A stretch of DNA of 50,772 nucleotides from Myxococcales bacterium (GCA_012959665.1 DUCT01000001.1:1-50772); one strand, 5' to 3'. Shown: positions 24,929-36,243, numbered from the stretch's first letter. Numbers and translations: made by a program. Notes: generated by a model from the sequence alone, not told the origin.

Positions 24929-25447
24929 CTAGTCGCTGTTCTTCGGCTCGGCCGCCGGTTCCAGAGATCCAGCCGCGGAAAGCCCAGGAGGCGCCGGACC
25001 GATACGAGATTCCGCCAGGGCCCGAACCGGATCCCTCCGGAAGATGACCTGCTCGTGAGCTTCAGCCGAGGACCGACTCTGGCGGGTGGACAACTGCTGT
25101 ATCACGAAGACAAGCACGCCCAGCAGGCTGAGTGCCGCGAAGCCCAGGAGGACGCCGGAGAATCGGCGCTTCAGGTTGAACAGCCGACGATCCTCGGGCT
25201 CGGGTTCCGAGAGCATCCGCGAGAGGGTGTCTTCGGCGTCCAGACCCAATTCCTGGGACACCGTGCGCACGAATCCCTTGACGAAGCCATCGACCTGGTC
25301 GTCGAAAAAACCCGCTTCCAGGCGCTCGATGGAGCGAACGGGGATTCGGGTCAACGCGGCGAGTTCCTCGACGCTGATCTCGCGCAACTCGCGCTGCCAC
25401 CGCAGGTAACCGCCGATCGCTTGACTCTGGACCCTGCCCGATTCCAT
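24929..25447 (-). CDS. helix-turn-helix membrane protein, RodZ-like
   Basis: The 172-residue protein starts with a HTH_25-type domain (about 8-75: IGGYLRWQRELREISVEELA, IPVRSIERLEAG, FVKGFVRTVSQELGLD) followed by a basic juxtamembrane segment NLKRRF and one membrane helix (98-117), then a short Pro/Ala-rich periplasmic tail. This is the layout of RodZ, which links MreB to the membrane, but the large periplasmic DUF4115 domain is absent. It could be a short RodZ or an unrelated membrane-bound regulator. ATG at 25445-25447 follows GGGGGG; a GTG directly before it is equally possible. It sits between the Tgl-like gene and recO. Confidence 0.72.
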   Translation of the reverse strand: MESGRVQSQAIGGYLRWQRELREISVEELAALTRIPVRSIERLEAGFFDDQVDGFVKGFVRTVSQELGLDAEDTLSRMLSEPEPEDRRLFNLKRRFSGVLLGFAALSLLGVLVFVIQQLSTRQSRSSAEAHEQVIFRRDPVRALAESRIGPAPPGLSAAGSLEPAAEPKNSD

Positions 25448-25461
25448 CACCCCCCCAAAGC

Positions 25462-26282
25462 CTAGAGCAGCATGTCGAGGTAGGTACGGGAATCGGTCCC
25501 CCATTTGTGCTGGGGCGCTTTTTCTGCTGCAGCCCGAAATTGCTCGATGGCCTTATCCCTGAGGTCCAGGGTGATATAGATCTCCCCCATCCGGAAATGG
25601 GCCTCGGCCTGGGCTCTCGGAGACATTTGCTTTGACTCGCTGGCCAACTCGAGCTGCCGGACTGCACTCAACCAGCGACTCTGGCTCTGATCGAGTTTTC
25701 CCAGGTTGAAATGCGCCGGCGCGTAATCCGAGCGGAAATCCAGCGCTTCCTCGTAGCTGTCTTGAGCCTCCAGGAAGCGGCCCGACTTGTACTCGGCCCA
25801 TCCCCGATTGGTGAGCGCGATCCAGGGTCTAGCGTAGGTGGGATCATCGATCAGAATCTGGCAGAGCGCTTCGGCTTCGGGGTACCGCTCCATTTGGATG
25901 TAGACCGCGGCCAAGGTCAGGGTGGCGGTTTGGTAATTGTGGTCCTGGGGACTCGCGCTGTTCGACAGGGACAGCAAAAGGTAGTCTTCCGCCTCGGGGA
26001 GCAGGCCCTTGCTTCGGTACGCCTCGCCCAGGCCATAGTAGGTCAGGGGATCCGATGGAGCGTCCGGATCGCCATGGCGTAGTTGCCCTGGCGGACATAG
26101 TCCAAGCCCACGTCGCGAACCGCCGCCGCCAAGGCGATGGGGTCCACCTCGGGCTCGGAACTCACCGTGGTCAGGCAGCCCGCCCCCAGCGCGCAGACCG
26201 CACAGAAAGCGGCCAGCAAGCCCCCAAATGGCCGATAAGTTCGGGATAGCCAGCTTCCCGCCGACCCTTGTGTTTCGCGCAT
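25462..26282 (-). pseudogene. Tgl/PilW-like TPR lipoprotein gene, frameshifted
   Basis: Two frames share one protein. The upstream frame (26282 down to a stop at 26043-26045) encodes a signal sequence FGGLLAAFCAVCALGAGC and the start of the first TPR, LDYVRQGNYAMAIRTLHR. The second frame continues with SDPLTYYGLGEAYRSKG and four to five further TPRs to the end. Tgl/PilW/PilF lipoproteins help assemble the PilQ secretin of type IV pili. Against the 34-residue TPR spacing, about four to five residues are missing at the join, so a loss of about 13-14 bases near 26045-26060 best explains the shift. It may be a real mutation or an assembly error. Confidence 0.75.
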
Positions 26283-26727
26283 ATGCCCCCCCAATTCCTC
26301 GACAGTTCGCCCACGAGCCCCACCCGCGCCAGAAACTAGCGGCTCGTCCGACCGGGGTCGCGGCTCGTGACCAGAAGCTCCCGCAGTTCGCCGGGCGGGC
26401 CGGAACCCGCCTGGATCGCCCCGTCACCTACGGGGAAGCCATGCCCCCCGGGACAACAGGGACCTCTCTTGCAACTACTTGCAACTACCAAATCCAAATA
26501 TTGAATAACCCATACGAAACAGTCCTTTGAAACCAGAGCAAAGAATGCTGCCGGGGCTTTCGCGCCCCGAGCCGGAGGATACACTTCCGCGCATCGTCTC
26601 CGGCTTGAGTCCAGCCGGTGTGCTTGTTAGAAAAAAAACCGGCCCGCGAGGCCCACCGAGGCCATTGAGATGTCCAGCCAAACCCGTCTCGCTCCGTAGA
26701 ACAAGGTCTAGGAGATCAGTTCCTGAA
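26283..26727. other. 445-base spacer before korA
   Basis: Divergent region between the Tgl-like gene (minus) and korA (plus). It contains the direct repeat TTGCAACTAC twice at 26469-26488 and an inverted repeat CCGGCT-N7-AGCCGG at 26600-26618 that is followed by a short A-rich stretch. The korA frame is open back to 26527 but its extra residues look non-coding. The korA promoter must lie here; I could not fix its boxes. Confidence 0.55.
26469..26488. repeat. 10-bp tandem duplication upstream of korA
   Basis: TTGCAACTAC is repeated exactly at 26469-26478 and 26479-26488 in the korA leader region. Confidence 0.9.
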
Positions 26728-28566
26728 ATGATCACGAAATCGATCCTAAAACTTGATGACGTTGCGATTCGATTCGCCGGCGACTCCGGCGATGGGATGC
26801 AACTGACCGGAACCAAGTTCACCGACGAAACCGCACTGGCGGGGAATGATCTCTCCACCTATCCGGATTTTCCCGCGGAAATCCGTGCACCCGCCGGAAC
26901 CATGGCGGGTGTATCGGGCTACCAGATTCATTTCGCGTCTCGGGATATCCACACACCTGCAGACAGGGTCGACCTGCTCGTTGCGTTCAATCCCGCTGCA
27001 TTGCGCGCAAATGTGGAGGACGTCCGCTCCCAGGGCATGATCATCATCAACAGCGATGCCTTCACCAAGAAATCGCTGACGCGTGCCGGCTATTCCGAAG
27101 ATCCCCGGGTCGACCTCGCCACCCGGTACAACTTGGTAGAGATCCCGCTGACAACCCTGAATCGCGAGGCCCTGCATGGGCTCGCCCTCACCCAACGCGA
27201 AATGGACCGCTGCAAGAATTTTTTCGCCCTGGGATTACTTTGTTGGCTTTACGGCCGGCCCATGGATGCCACCGAGCGCTGGCTCAGCGGGAAGTTCAAG
27301 GGCGACGTCTTCGAGGGCAATCTGCGTACCCTCAATGCAGGCCATGCATTCGGAGAGACCACCGAACTATTCCCCACCCACTACACAATTCCTTCGGCCA
27401 AAATCGAAGCGGGCACGTATCGCAACATCACCGGCAACATCGCCCTTGCCTGGGGAATCGTTGCGGCAGGCGAGCAGATGAACAATCCCGTCTTCCTGGG
27501 CGCTTACCCAATCACACCGGCCAGTGAAGTCCTTCACGAGGTCGCCCGGCATCGGCACTTTGGAGTTAAAACCTTCCAGGCCGAGGATGAAATCGCGGCC
27601 GCCAGCGCAACTATTGGAGCGGCCTTTGCTGGCCAGTTGGCGGTGACAATCTCCAGTGGTCCCGGGTTCATCTTGAAGCAGGAGGCCATCGGCTTGGGCG
27701 TGATGGTCGAACTGCCTCTGGTTGCCATCAACGTCCAGCGGGCCGGTCCGGCCACGGGCTCCCCCACCAAGACCGAACAAGGCGACCTTCTAGCGAGCAT
27801 CTTCGGGCGTCACTCCCAAAGCCCGGTTCCCGTTCTGGCTCCCTCCACGCCTGGCGATTGCTTCCACACGGTGATCGAAGCCTTCAAGATGGCCGTGGAG
27901 TTCATGACCCCGGTGATCGTGCTCTCCGACGGATACCTCGCGAACAGCGCCGAGCCCTGGAAGATTCCCGACGTGGAATCTCTCGGGCGAGAGCCGGTCG
28001 TCTTCGCAACCCAGGACGGCGATTCAAAATTCAAGCCCTATAGCCGCGTTCCCGAGACCCTGGCCCGGCCGTGGGCAATCCCCGGAACTCCTGGCCTGGA
28101 GCACAGAATCGGCGGGCTCACCAAAGAAGATGTCACGGGGAATATCGTCTATGGCGCGGAAAACCATCAGCACATGGTGGATCTGCGTGCGGAAAAAATC
28201 GCCCGAATCGCCAATTCGATTCCGCCTGCCGAAGTGGAAGGTCCCGACACCGGGAAACTTCTGGTGATCGGCTGGGGGGGTACCCGGGGAGCGATCATGG
28301 CAGCCGTGGAGGAATGTACGGAGAACGGGCAAGAGGTCTCCCAGGTTCACCTGCGGCACCTCAATCCGTTCCCGGGAAACATCGGCGAACTGCTGGGCCG
28401 CTTCGAAAGTGTCCTGTGCCCGGAACTCAACGAAGGCCAACTCGCGATGCTCCTGAGAGCCCGGTACCTGATCGACGTTCAGTCGTTCTCGAAAATCTCC
28501 GGGCAGCCTTTCAAGGTCGGCGAAATCGTCGATCAAATCCAAAAAATTCTAAATTCGAAGGACTGA
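26728..28566 (+). CDS. korA: 2-oxoacid:ferredoxin oxidoreductase, alpha (fused gamma-alpha) subunit
   Basis: With KorB it oxidises 2-oxoglutarate (or another 2-oxoacid) with CoA to the acyl-CoA, reducing ferredoxin, or runs in reverse. The 612-residue chain has an N-terminal gamma-type domain (RFAGDSGDGMQLTG, to about 190) and the pyrimidine-binding alpha domain with YPITPASEVLHEVA (260 on), FQAEDEIAAASATIGAAFAG and SSGPGFILKQEA. I chose the ATG at 26728, 13 bases after AGGAG; the upstream frame adds unlikely residues. The substrate is inferred from sucCD next door. korB follows four bases after its stop. Confidence 0.9.
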   Translation: MITKSILKLDDVAIRFAGDSGDGMQLTGTKFTDETALAGNDLSTYPDFPAEIRAPAGTMAGVSGYQIHFASRDIHTPADRVDLLVAFNPAALRANVEDVRSQGMIIINSDAFTKKSLTRAGYSEDPRVDLATRYNLVEIPLTTLNREALHGLALTQREMDRCKNFFALGLLCWLYGRPMDATERWLSGKFKGDVFEGNLRTLNAGHAFGETTELFPTHYTIPSAKIEAGTYRNITGNIALAWGIVAAGEQMNNPVFLGAYPITPASEVLHEVARHRHFGVKTFQAEDEIAAASATIGAAFAGQLAVTISSGPGFILKQEAIGLGVMVELPLVAINVQRAGPATGSPTKTEQGDLLASIFGRHSQSPVPVLAPSTPGDCFHTVIEAFKMAVEFMTPVIVLSDGYLANSAEPWKIPDVESLGREPVVFATQDGDSKFKPYSRVPETLARPWAIPGTPGLEHRIGGLTKEDVTGNIVYGAENHQHMVDLRAEKIARIANSIPPAEVEGPDTGKLLVIGWGGTRGAIMAAVEECTENGQEVSQVHLRHLNPFPGNIGELLGRFESVLCPELNEGQLAMLLRARYLIDVQSFSKISGQPFKVGEIVDQIQKILNSKD

Positions 28567-28570
28567 CCCC

Positions 28571-29599
28571 TTGGCCGCAAACCCCGTACCCAAACTCAGC
28601 CGTAAGGATTTCGTGGCCGACCAGGACGTTCGCTGGTGCCCCGGATGCGGAGACTATTCGATCCTGGCCAATGTCCAGCGAGTGATGCCCGAACTGGGCG
28701 TTCCCCGGGAGAACATTGTTTTCATCTCGGGCATCGGATGTTCGAGCCGCTTTCCCTATTACATGAACACCTACGGCTTCCACACCATCCATGGAAGGGC
28801 CCCGGCCTTTGCGACTGGAGTCAAAGCCGCGAACCCGGATCTCTCGGTCTGGGTGGTCACCGGGGACGGAGACGGGCTTTCCATCGGCGGTAACCACCTG
28901 CTCCACGCGATTCGTCGCAATCTCGATGTGCAGATCCTTCTCTTTAACAACCGGGTTTATGGGCTGACCAAGGGCCAATACTCTCCCACCTCGGAACTGG
29001 GGATGCAGACCAAATCCTCGCCCCATGGGTCCATCGATCACCCCATCGACCCCATCTCTTTTGCACTGGGCTGCGGGGCGAGCTTCGTGGCTCGCACCAT
29101 CGACGTGGATGCTCCCCATCTGCAGCAGGTTCTGCGACGCGCTCATCAGCACAAGGGCACATCCTTTGTAGAAATTCTACAAAATTGCCCAGTTTTCAAC
29201 GACGGCATCTTCTCCGAAGTTGAGGATCGCAAGACCCGGTTCGAAACGGCCCTAGTCCTTGAACACGGAAAGCCGCTGACATTCGGATCGGCAGGTCAAC
29301 TCAAGGGGATCGTTCTGGATAACGGCGTTCCCAAAGTCATCGATCTTCGAGACGAAGACGATCCCGTCGAGCGCGGAGTCGTCGTCCATGACGAGAGTCA
29401 CCAGACGCGATCCTACGCCTCCGCCCTCGCCACTCTGAAGCGACCGGACTTCCCGGTTCCCGTCGGCGTCATTCGAGAGGTCGAGAAGGCCTGCTACGAG
29501 GACATGCTTCAGGACCAAGTCAGCCACGCCATCGAAACCAATGGCCCGGGTAACCTCAATACGCTCCTCCACTCGGGAGATACCTGGGAAGTCAGCTAG
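28571..29599 (+). CDS. korB: 2-oxoacid:ferredoxin oxidoreductase, beta subunit
   Basis: The thiamine-diphosphate subunit of the two-subunit type. The 342 residues include Cys23 and Cys26 (RWCPGCGDY), Cys57 (GIGCSSR) and Cys206 (LQNCPVFN), the four ligands of its single 4Fe-4S cluster, and the TPP motif [12 protein letters not shown] (98-109) with NN at 126-127. The start is a TTG at 28571, after AAGGA. The two-subunit form lacking extra ferredoxin domains is found in aerobes as well as anaerobes. Its TAG stop overlaps the sucD stop on the other strand in a shared CTAG. Confidence 0.92.
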   Translation: MAANPVPKLSRKDFVADQDVRWCPGCGDYSILANVQRVMPELGVPRENIVFISGIGCSSRFPYYMNTYGFHTIHGRAPAFATGVKAANPDLSVWVVTGDGDGLSIGGNHLLHAIRRNLDVQILLFNNRVYGLTKGQYSPTSELGMQTKSSPHGSIDHPIDPISFALGCGASFVARTIDVDAPHLQQVLRRAHQHKGTSFVEILQNCPVFNDGIFSEVEDRKTRFETALVLEHGKPLTFGSAGQLKGIVLDNGVPKVIDLRDEDDPVERGVVVHDESHQTRSYASALATLKRPDFPVPVGVIREVEKACYEDMLQDQVSHAIETNGPGNLNTLLHSGDTWEVS

Positions 29600-30471
29600 G
29601 CGAGTTCCGGGGCAGCTTTCGCAAAGGTCTCCCCGATCATGGCGGGCGATGCAGCCACGGCGACGCCATTGGCCTCGAGGGCCGCGATCTTGTCGCTGGC
29701 TTTCCCCTTCCCCCCTGCGATGATCGCGCCGGCATGCCCCATCCGTTTACCGGCCGGCGCGTTTTGTCCAGCAATAAATGCGGCGACGGGCTTTGTCATG
29801 TTCGACTTGATGAATTCCGCGGCCTCTTCTTCGGCGGATCCACCGATTTCGCCAATCATCACAACACCCTTGGTCTCGGGATCTGCTTCGAAGAGAGTCA
29901 ACGCGTCGATGAAATTCGTGCCGATCACGGGATCGCCGCCGATTCCGAGACACGTTGACTGCCCGATGCCCAGGCGAGAGAGCTGGTCCACCGCCTCGTA
30001 GGTGAGCGTCCCCGAGCGGGAGATGACTCCCACAGGGCCCGGCATGGTGATCTGGGCGGGCATGATGCCGATGCGACATTGCCCGGGCGTGACCACCCCC
30101 GGACAGTTCGGCCCCACGAGCCGCATGGAGGAACCCGCGAGAGCGCTCTTCGCCCGGGCCATATCCAGAACCGGAATGCCTTCCGTAATGCAGACAGCCA
30201 GGCCGATCCCGGCCTCCGCCGCTTCGAGGATCGCGTCCGCAGCACCGGGAGGCGGCACGAAAATAACCGACGCGCTGGCCCCCGTCTCACGAATGGCCTG
30301 GGCGACGGAGTTGAAGATTGGAATGCCCCCGATTTCCTGGCCGCCCTTACCCGGCGCAACGCCGCCGACCACTTGGGTCCCATATTCCAGAGACAGATCC
30401 GCATGGAATCGGCCCATCCGGCCCATTCCCTGCACGATCAACTTCGTGTTCTTGTCGCAAAGAATCGCCAT
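29596..30471 (-). CDS. sucD: succinyl-CoA synthetase alpha subunit
   Basis: SucD carries the phospho-histidine: His246 in [13 protein letters not shown]. The 291-residue protein has the CoA-binding N-terminal domain ([28 protein letters not shown]), [13 protein letters not shown] and [15 protein letters not shown]. The usual QGFTG at the CoA site reads QGMGR, a small variation. It starts three bases after sucC and ends on korB with shared CTAG stop codons. Confidence 0.96.
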   Translation of the reverse strand: MAILCDKNTKLIVQGMGRMGRFHADLSLEYGTQVVGGVAPGKGGQEIGGIPIFNSVAQAIRETGASASVIFVPPPGAADAILEAAEAGIGLAVCITEGIPVLDMARAKSALAGSSMRLVGPNCPGVVTPGQCRIGIMPAQITMPGPVGVISRSGTLTYEAVDQLSRLGIGQSTCLGIGGDPVIGTNFIDALTLFEADPETKGVVMIGEIGGSAEEEAAEFIKSNMTKPVAAFIAGQNAPAGKRMGHAGAIIAGGKGKASDKIAALEANGVAVAASPAMIGETFAKAAPELA

Positions 30472-30474
30472 AGG

Positions 30475-31647
30475 TCAGGCCATGCCTCCCTTTGCCGCGG
30501 CCACGGCCAGTTCGCCGGCCTGCTGAAGGGTCTCGGCCGCAGTGATGTCCAGGCCTGAGTCCGCGAGAATCGCACGACCCTCCGATGCCATTGTTCCCTG
30601 GAGCCGTACGACCAGCGGGACGGAAAGCTTCAATTCTTTCGCCGCCGCCGTCACCCCTTGAGCGATCAGATCGCAACGAACAATGCCTCCAAAAATGTTG
30701 ACCAGGATCGCGCGTACATTCTCATCGCGCAGGATCAGCTTGAACGCTTCCTTGACCTTCTCTTTGTCCGCCCCGCCCCCAGCATCCAGGAAATTGGCGG
30801 GAGATCCACCGCAGTAGTGAATCATGTCGAGGGTTGCCATGGCCAAGCCCGCTCCATTGACCATACAGCCGATATTTCCATCCAGGCCCACGTAGGCAAG
30901 ATCGATTTCATTCGCGGCCCTCTCCCGAGGATCTTCCTCGTCGGGGTCGCGGAGCTCAGCAATCTCCGGGTGCCGGTAGAGTGCGTTGTCGTCGAAATTT
31001 ATTTTGCCGTCGAGAGCGATAAGCCGACCATCCTCGGTCACCACCAGCGGGTTGATCTCGACCTGACTGCAATCCTTGGCGAGATAGAGATCAAAGAGCC
31101 CTCGAATAAAGGGAATGAATTTGTCAACCTGCTCGGTAGGCAGGCCCAGGTCGTAACCGAGGGCTCGACTCTGATGATCCCGGAGTCCCACGTTCGGTTC
31201 AACATGAACGGTATGGATCTTCTCGGGGTTCGTGGCCGCAACCTCCTCGATCTCCATTCCACCCTCGGTGGAAGCCACGATCGCAAAGCGTTCAACGGCT
31301 CGATCGAACAGAATGGCCAGATAAAGTTCATCGGCGATGGACGAGCCAGCCTCGACGTAGACCTTCCGCACGCATTTTCCTTCGGGCCCGGTCTGCGGTG
31401 TGTGCAGGGTCATGCCGAGTATTTCGCTCGCGGCCTGTTGAGCCTCTGCCGGAGACTTCGCCAGCTTCACTCCCCCAGCCTTACCCCTGCCTCCCGCGTG
31501 GATCTGGGCCTTGACCACGACCACCGGGGTACCCAGGGTGCGCGCGGCCTGCTCGGCCTCGGCTGGCGTCGTGGCCAGCAAGCCCTCGGGCACGGGTACA
31601 CCGAACTCCCCGAGCAGCGCCTTGGCCTGATATTCGTGAACGTTCAT
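30475..31647 (-). CDS. sucC: succinyl-CoA synthetase beta subunit
   Basis: The 390-residue nucleotide-binding subunit: [20 protein letters not shown] at the start, the ATP-grasp with [21 protein letters not shown] and [11 protein letters not shown], and the C-terminal domain with [18 protein letters not shown] and [15 protein letters not shown]. It lies between mdh and sucD and makes succinate plus ATP or GTP from succinyl-CoA. Normal length. Confidence 0.97.
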   Translation of the reverse strand: MNVHEYQAKALLGEFGVPVPEGLLATTPAEAEQAARTLGTPVVVVKAQIHAGGRGKAGGVKLAKSPAEAQQAASEILGMTLHTPQTGPEGKCVRKVYVEAGSSIADELYLAILFDRAVERFAIVASTEGGMEIEEVAATNPEKIHTVHVEPNVGLRDHQSRALGYDLGLPTEQVDKFIPFIRGLFDLYLAKDCSQVEINPLVVTEDGRLIALDGKINFDDNALYRHPEIAELRDPDEEDPRERAANEIDLAYVGLDGNIGCMVNGAGLAMATLDMIHYCGGSPANFLDAGGGADKEKVKEAFKLILRDENVRAILVNIFGGIVRCDLIAQGVTAAAKELKLSVPLVVRLQGTMASEGRAILADSGLDITAAETLQQAGELAVAAAKGGMA

Positions 31648-31703
31648 CGAAAGCTTCCTCTAGGTTCAATTTTCAAATGGGAACAAGGCCGGGACAGAGC
31701 CCA

Positions 31704-32773
<1,070 letters not shown>

Positions 32774-32802
32774 ATTTCGCGGTCCGGAGGCCCGGACTCG
32801 CT

Positions 32803-34614
32803 CTATTCGGGCTTGGGGACTCGAACGCGGATAGACAACTCTTCGAGTTGCTCCGAATCCACCGGCGAAGGCGCTTCCATCAGGAGGTCCTGCCCGCGCT
32901 GAGTCTTCGGAAAAGCCACCACATCGCGAAGACTATCGGCCTTGGCCAGCACCATCACCATGCGATCGAAGCCGAAGGCAAAGCCTCCATGGGGCGGCGC
33001 GCCGACCTCAAGGGCCTCGAGCATGAATCCAAAACTCTTCTCGGCCTCCTCGGATGTGTATCCCATCAATCCAAGGATCCGACGCTGAATGTCGACGCGG
33101 TGATTACGTAGACTGCCTGAGCCCAATTCCACGCCGTTCATGATCACGTCGTAATGGGTGCCCCGAACTTTCTCCGGCTCGGTCTCCAGCAGGGGAATAT
33201 CCTCTTCCAGCGGAGCCACGAAGGGCTGGTGCACATAACCCAGCTGACCCTTCTCGTCTTTCTCAAAGAGCGGGAAATCCACAACGAAGAGCGCATCCCA
33301 CTCGCGTCCATCCGTACGTCCGAGCTTCTCACCCAGATCGATGCGCAGGCGCGAGAGAATGGCGTTGGCCCGTTCGAATTCATCAGCCTGGAAAAACAGC
33401 AGCGAGCCCGGACCGGCCCCGCTTCTTTCCGTAATAGCCGCTCGCTCTTCGTCGGACAGAAATTTCGCGATGGGCGAACGCCACTCGCCTTCGGCGTCCA
33501 CACGAACCCAACCCAGCCCCTTGGCACCGAGTTCCTTTCGAACGAATTTTTCCAGGCGATCGATCTCGCTTCGGGAGATCTCTTCCGCATTATGCACAGG
33601 CAGGCATTTCACAATGCCTCCGTTGTCGACGACGCCTCGAAAGGACTTGAACTCACTGCCTGCAAATATCTCGGTCATGTCGACGAGTTCGAGCAGAATC
33701 CTTGTGTCCGGTCGATCACAGCCGTAGCGCGCCATGGCGTCCGCGTAGCTCATCTGGGGAAAGGGGCGCTGCAATTCCACACCCACAGCCTCACGGGCGC
33801 TCTCCACCATGATGATCTCGAGTACCTCCAGGACGTCCTCAACCCCAACGAAGGACATCTCTAGGTCCACCTGGGTGAACTCCAGCTGTCTGTCGGCGCG
33901 TTGATCCTCGTCGCGAAAACATCGCGCGATCTGAAAGTACCGCTCAAAACCGGCCACCATCAACAACTGCTTCATGATCTGCGGCGACTGGGGGAGCGCG
34001 TAGAATGATCCCGCCTGGAGCCTGCTCGGCACAAGGAAGTCCCTGGCGCCCTCGGGCGTTGCCCGGGCCAGCATCGGTGTCTCAATCTCTATGAAACCCT
34101 GATCGATGAGAACCGCACGCATTGCCCTGGACAATTCGTGCCGAATCGTCAGGGACCGTTGGAGCGGCGGGCGCCGCAAGTCGTGAATCCGGTGACGCAA
34201 ACGAACCGCTTCGTCAGCGCCCGCATCTTCCTCAATGGCAAAGGGCGGAGGCGTCGCGCTGTTCAGGATGCGAATTTCGTGGACGTTGATCTCAATTTCC
34301 CCGGTTTTCATTCGGGAGTTGACCGTATCGCTCGATCGTGCCTCCACGACTCCCCGAGCCATGATCACCCATTCCGAACGGAGGCCTCCGGCCCGCTCAT
34401 GGGCCCGGGTTGAAGTTTCCGGCCTGAAGACAACTTGCACGACCCCACTGCGGTCGCGCAGATCAACGAAGATCACGCCACCGTGATCCCGGCGACGGTG
34501 AACCCAGCCGGCTACAACGACTTCCTGATCCACCATGGAACGGTCGATGGATCCGCAGGTGTGGCTGCGGCGCTCGGAACCCATCCCGTCGAGCGCTGTC
34601 CCCTCGTTTGTCAT
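32803..34614 (-). CDS. aspS: aspartyl-tRNA synthetase (bacterial type with GAD domain)
   Basis: The 603-residue synthetase has the N-terminal OB fold (VVVAGWVHRRRDHGGVIFVDLRD region), class II motif 2 FRDEDQRADRQLEFTQVDLEM, the GAD insertion domain of bacterial enzymes (residues about 290-430) and motif 3 FAFGFDRMVMVLA, ending with FPKTQRGQDLLMEAPS. It may be non-discriminating (tRNA-Asp and tRNA-Asn), which sequence reading alone cannot settle. ATG at 34612-34614; an alternative start is ten codons later. Downstream is the mdh operon. Confidence 0.96.
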   Translation of the reverse strand: MTNEGTALDGMGSERRSHTCGSIDRSMVDQEVVVAGWVHRRRDHGGVIFVDLRDRSGVVQVVFRPETSTRAHERAGGLRSEWVIMARGVVEARSSDTVNSRMKTGEIEINVHEIRILNSATPPPFAIEEDAGADEAVRLRHRIHDLRRPPLQRSLTIRHELSRAMRAVLIDQGFIEIETPMLARATPEGARDFLVPSRLQAGSFYALPQSPQIMKQLLMVAGFERYFQIARCFRDEDQRADRQLEFTQVDLEMSFVGVEDVLEVLEIIMVESAREAVGVELQRPFPQMSYADAMARYGCDRPDTRILLELVDMTEIFAGSEFKSFRGVVDNGGIVKCLPVHNAEEISRSEIDRLEKFVRKELGAKGLGWVRVDAEGEWRSPIAKFLSDEERAAITERSGAGPGSLLFFQADEFERANAILSRLRIDLGEKLGRTDGREWDALFVVDFPLFEKDEKGQLGYVHQPFVAPLEEDIPLLETEPEKVRGTHYDVIMNGVELGSGSLRNHRVDIQRRILGLMGYTSEEAEKSFGFMLEALEVGAPPHGGFAFGFDRMVMVLAKADSLRDVVAFPKTQRGQDLLMEAPSPVDSEQLEELSIRVRVPKPE

Positions 34615-34842
34615 CGCCTCATTGTCCTATTTTTTCCTGCCTGGCCCGACGAGTCCGGCGCGGCCTTGGGGATTCCGGGCGTGCGCGGCGCGCCGAGGCC
34701 CGAATCCGGAGCGATTTCACATGCCCGAGATCAATTTCGGAAAAATCCGAGTGAAATCAGAGGGTTGGGTAGCAACGCGCCGATCGGATGTCAATCCTTT
34801 CCCAAGCACAGAGCGGGCGCGAGCCGGGCTGCCAGGGGCCTC

Positions 34843-36243
34843 CTAGACGAGGCTGCTCGCTGAGCAGACCTGGTTTCTGCCCTCGGATTTAGCGCGGTAC
34901 ATGGCCTTGTCCGCAAGGTCGATGATCTTGTCCCGCACCGCACCGTGCTCGGGGCAGGTCGCCACCCCGATACTGATCGTCAAGGAGATCCGAACATCCC
35001 GATCCACCTCAAACAGATACGCTTCGACCCGCTTGCGAATTCTCTCGGCCACCCGGAGGGCCGTCTCGTGATCGGTATCCACCAATAGGACCGAGAATTC
35101 ATCCCCCCCATAGCGGGCCAGTGTGTCCACCTGGCGCACACACTGCTCGAGCACCCGGCAGAGCCCGCGTAGGGTCTCCGACCCAATCAGATGACCGTGT
35201 TCGTCGTTTACGTCCTTGAAGTGGTCGATATCGAGGAAAAGCACCGAAAGCGGAGTGCCATACCGCTCGGAGCGCTGGATTTCACTCTCGCAGGTTTTGA
35301 GTAGATAGCCGGCGTTATAGGCCTGTGTCACGTCGTCGACGAACGCACGCTCCTTGGCAAGGGCGTAGGTCTCGGAGTTCTCGAGGGCCGCAATTCCGTG
35401 GCGGGTCACGATATCCGCCCGCTCCGCATCTTGGGCGACGAAGGGCTGATCGTCATCGAAGAGAGCGACGATCCCCGATTCATTGCCCTCTCCCCCCATG
35501 GAAACCACCAGAAGTGTTCGGACTTCGACGTCCGCGGCACGGAGCGCATCGTGAAGAACACCGCGTTTCAGAACCGCCAGCCCTTCGAAACTATTGAAAT
35601 CGATCGATTTGTCGCCCAACAGGGTCCGACAGACCAGCGAACTCTCCTCGCTCCCGAAACCGCGCAACGCCACCGCATCGCTCTGGGGCACATTTTTACG
35701 CTTGAAGAGGGCGAAGCCCTTGCTCCGGGAGGTCGCGCGCATGAGGAGTTCAAGGGTCATGGGATAGAGTTGTCCGGGCTCGAGGCAATACGCCAAGGGG
35801 CGACAGTCTTCCATGATGCGAATGGTCTCGTGGAGAAAGAGACTTCGAATGGCCACTCTTCGCCGATCCATCAATCGCACGAGGCTTCGCCGCAGAGCAC
35901 CGTCGCCGAAGGGCGCCACAAGGCATTCGTCTGCCCCGGCCGCGATCGCTTGGTCAACTTCACCCTGGGCCGCTGCCTCCAGCGCAACCAGCAGTCGAAT
36001 CCCCTTGGACCGGCCTTCCACCCAGTCCACTGCCTGGCGAACCAGAGCGCAATCGAAGGAGACCAGGGAAAGCAGAACGATATCGGGCTCGGCGCCCTTG
36101 GAATTGGAAGCGATTTCCGAAAGAGCCGGATAGCGCAGCAATTCCCAAGCCTCCCCTTGCGCGGCTTCGGCCAAAGTCTCCGACTGCTCATCGGACGCGC
36201 CGATGGCGACGATTTGGCATTTCCTGTCGTTCGATCCTGCCAT
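34843..36243 (-). CDS. diguanylate cyclase with a degenerate receiver domain
   Basis: A 466-residue protein: a receiver-like fold (about 8-125), a GAF-like sensor region (140-295), then an intact GGDEF domain. The active site reads RYGGDEF (379-383 for GGDEF) and an RxxD inhibitory site (RQVD, 370-373) is correctly spaced for c-di-GMP feedback. In the receiver part the phosphoacceptor Asp is replaced by Ser (PDIVLLSL), the acidic pair is lost and the late Lys reads Ala (LVAPF), so it is probably a pseudo-receiver. ATG at 36241-36243 is chosen; a GTG eight codons upstream with AAGGGG is equally plausible. The YCF48 gene lies upstream. Confidence 0.9.
   Translation of the reverse strand: MAGSNDRKCQIVAIGASDEQSETLAEAAQGEAWELLRYPALSEIASNSKGAEPDIVLLSLVSFDCALVRQAVDWVEGRSKGIRLLVALEAAAQGEVDQAIAAGADECLVAPFGDGALRRSLVRLMDRRRVAIRSLFLHETIRIMEDCRPLAYCLEPGQLYPMTLELLMRATSRSKGFALFKRKNVPQSDAVALRGFGSEESSLVCRTLLGDKSIDFNSFEGLAVLKRGVLHDALRAADVEVRTLLVVSMGGEGNESGIVALFDDDQPFVAQDAERADIVTRHGIAALENSETYALAKERAFVDDVTQAYNAGYLLKTCESEIQRSERYGTPLSVLFLDIDHFKDVNDEHGHLIGSETLRGLCRVLEQCVRQVDTLARYGGDEFSVLLVDTDHETALRVAERIRKRVEAYLFEVDRDVRISLTISIGVATCPEHGAVRDKIIDLADKAMYRAKSEGRNQVCSASSLV

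Noticed and set aside
24077-25465. 462-codon plus-strand frame opposite recO and the HTH protein
   Set aside because: Antisense shadow of two recognised genes.
26600-26618. Hairpin CCGGCT-N7-AGCCGG as a korA attenuator or riboswitch
   Set aside because: It is short, is not followed by T on the plus strand, and no known riboswitch core is visible.
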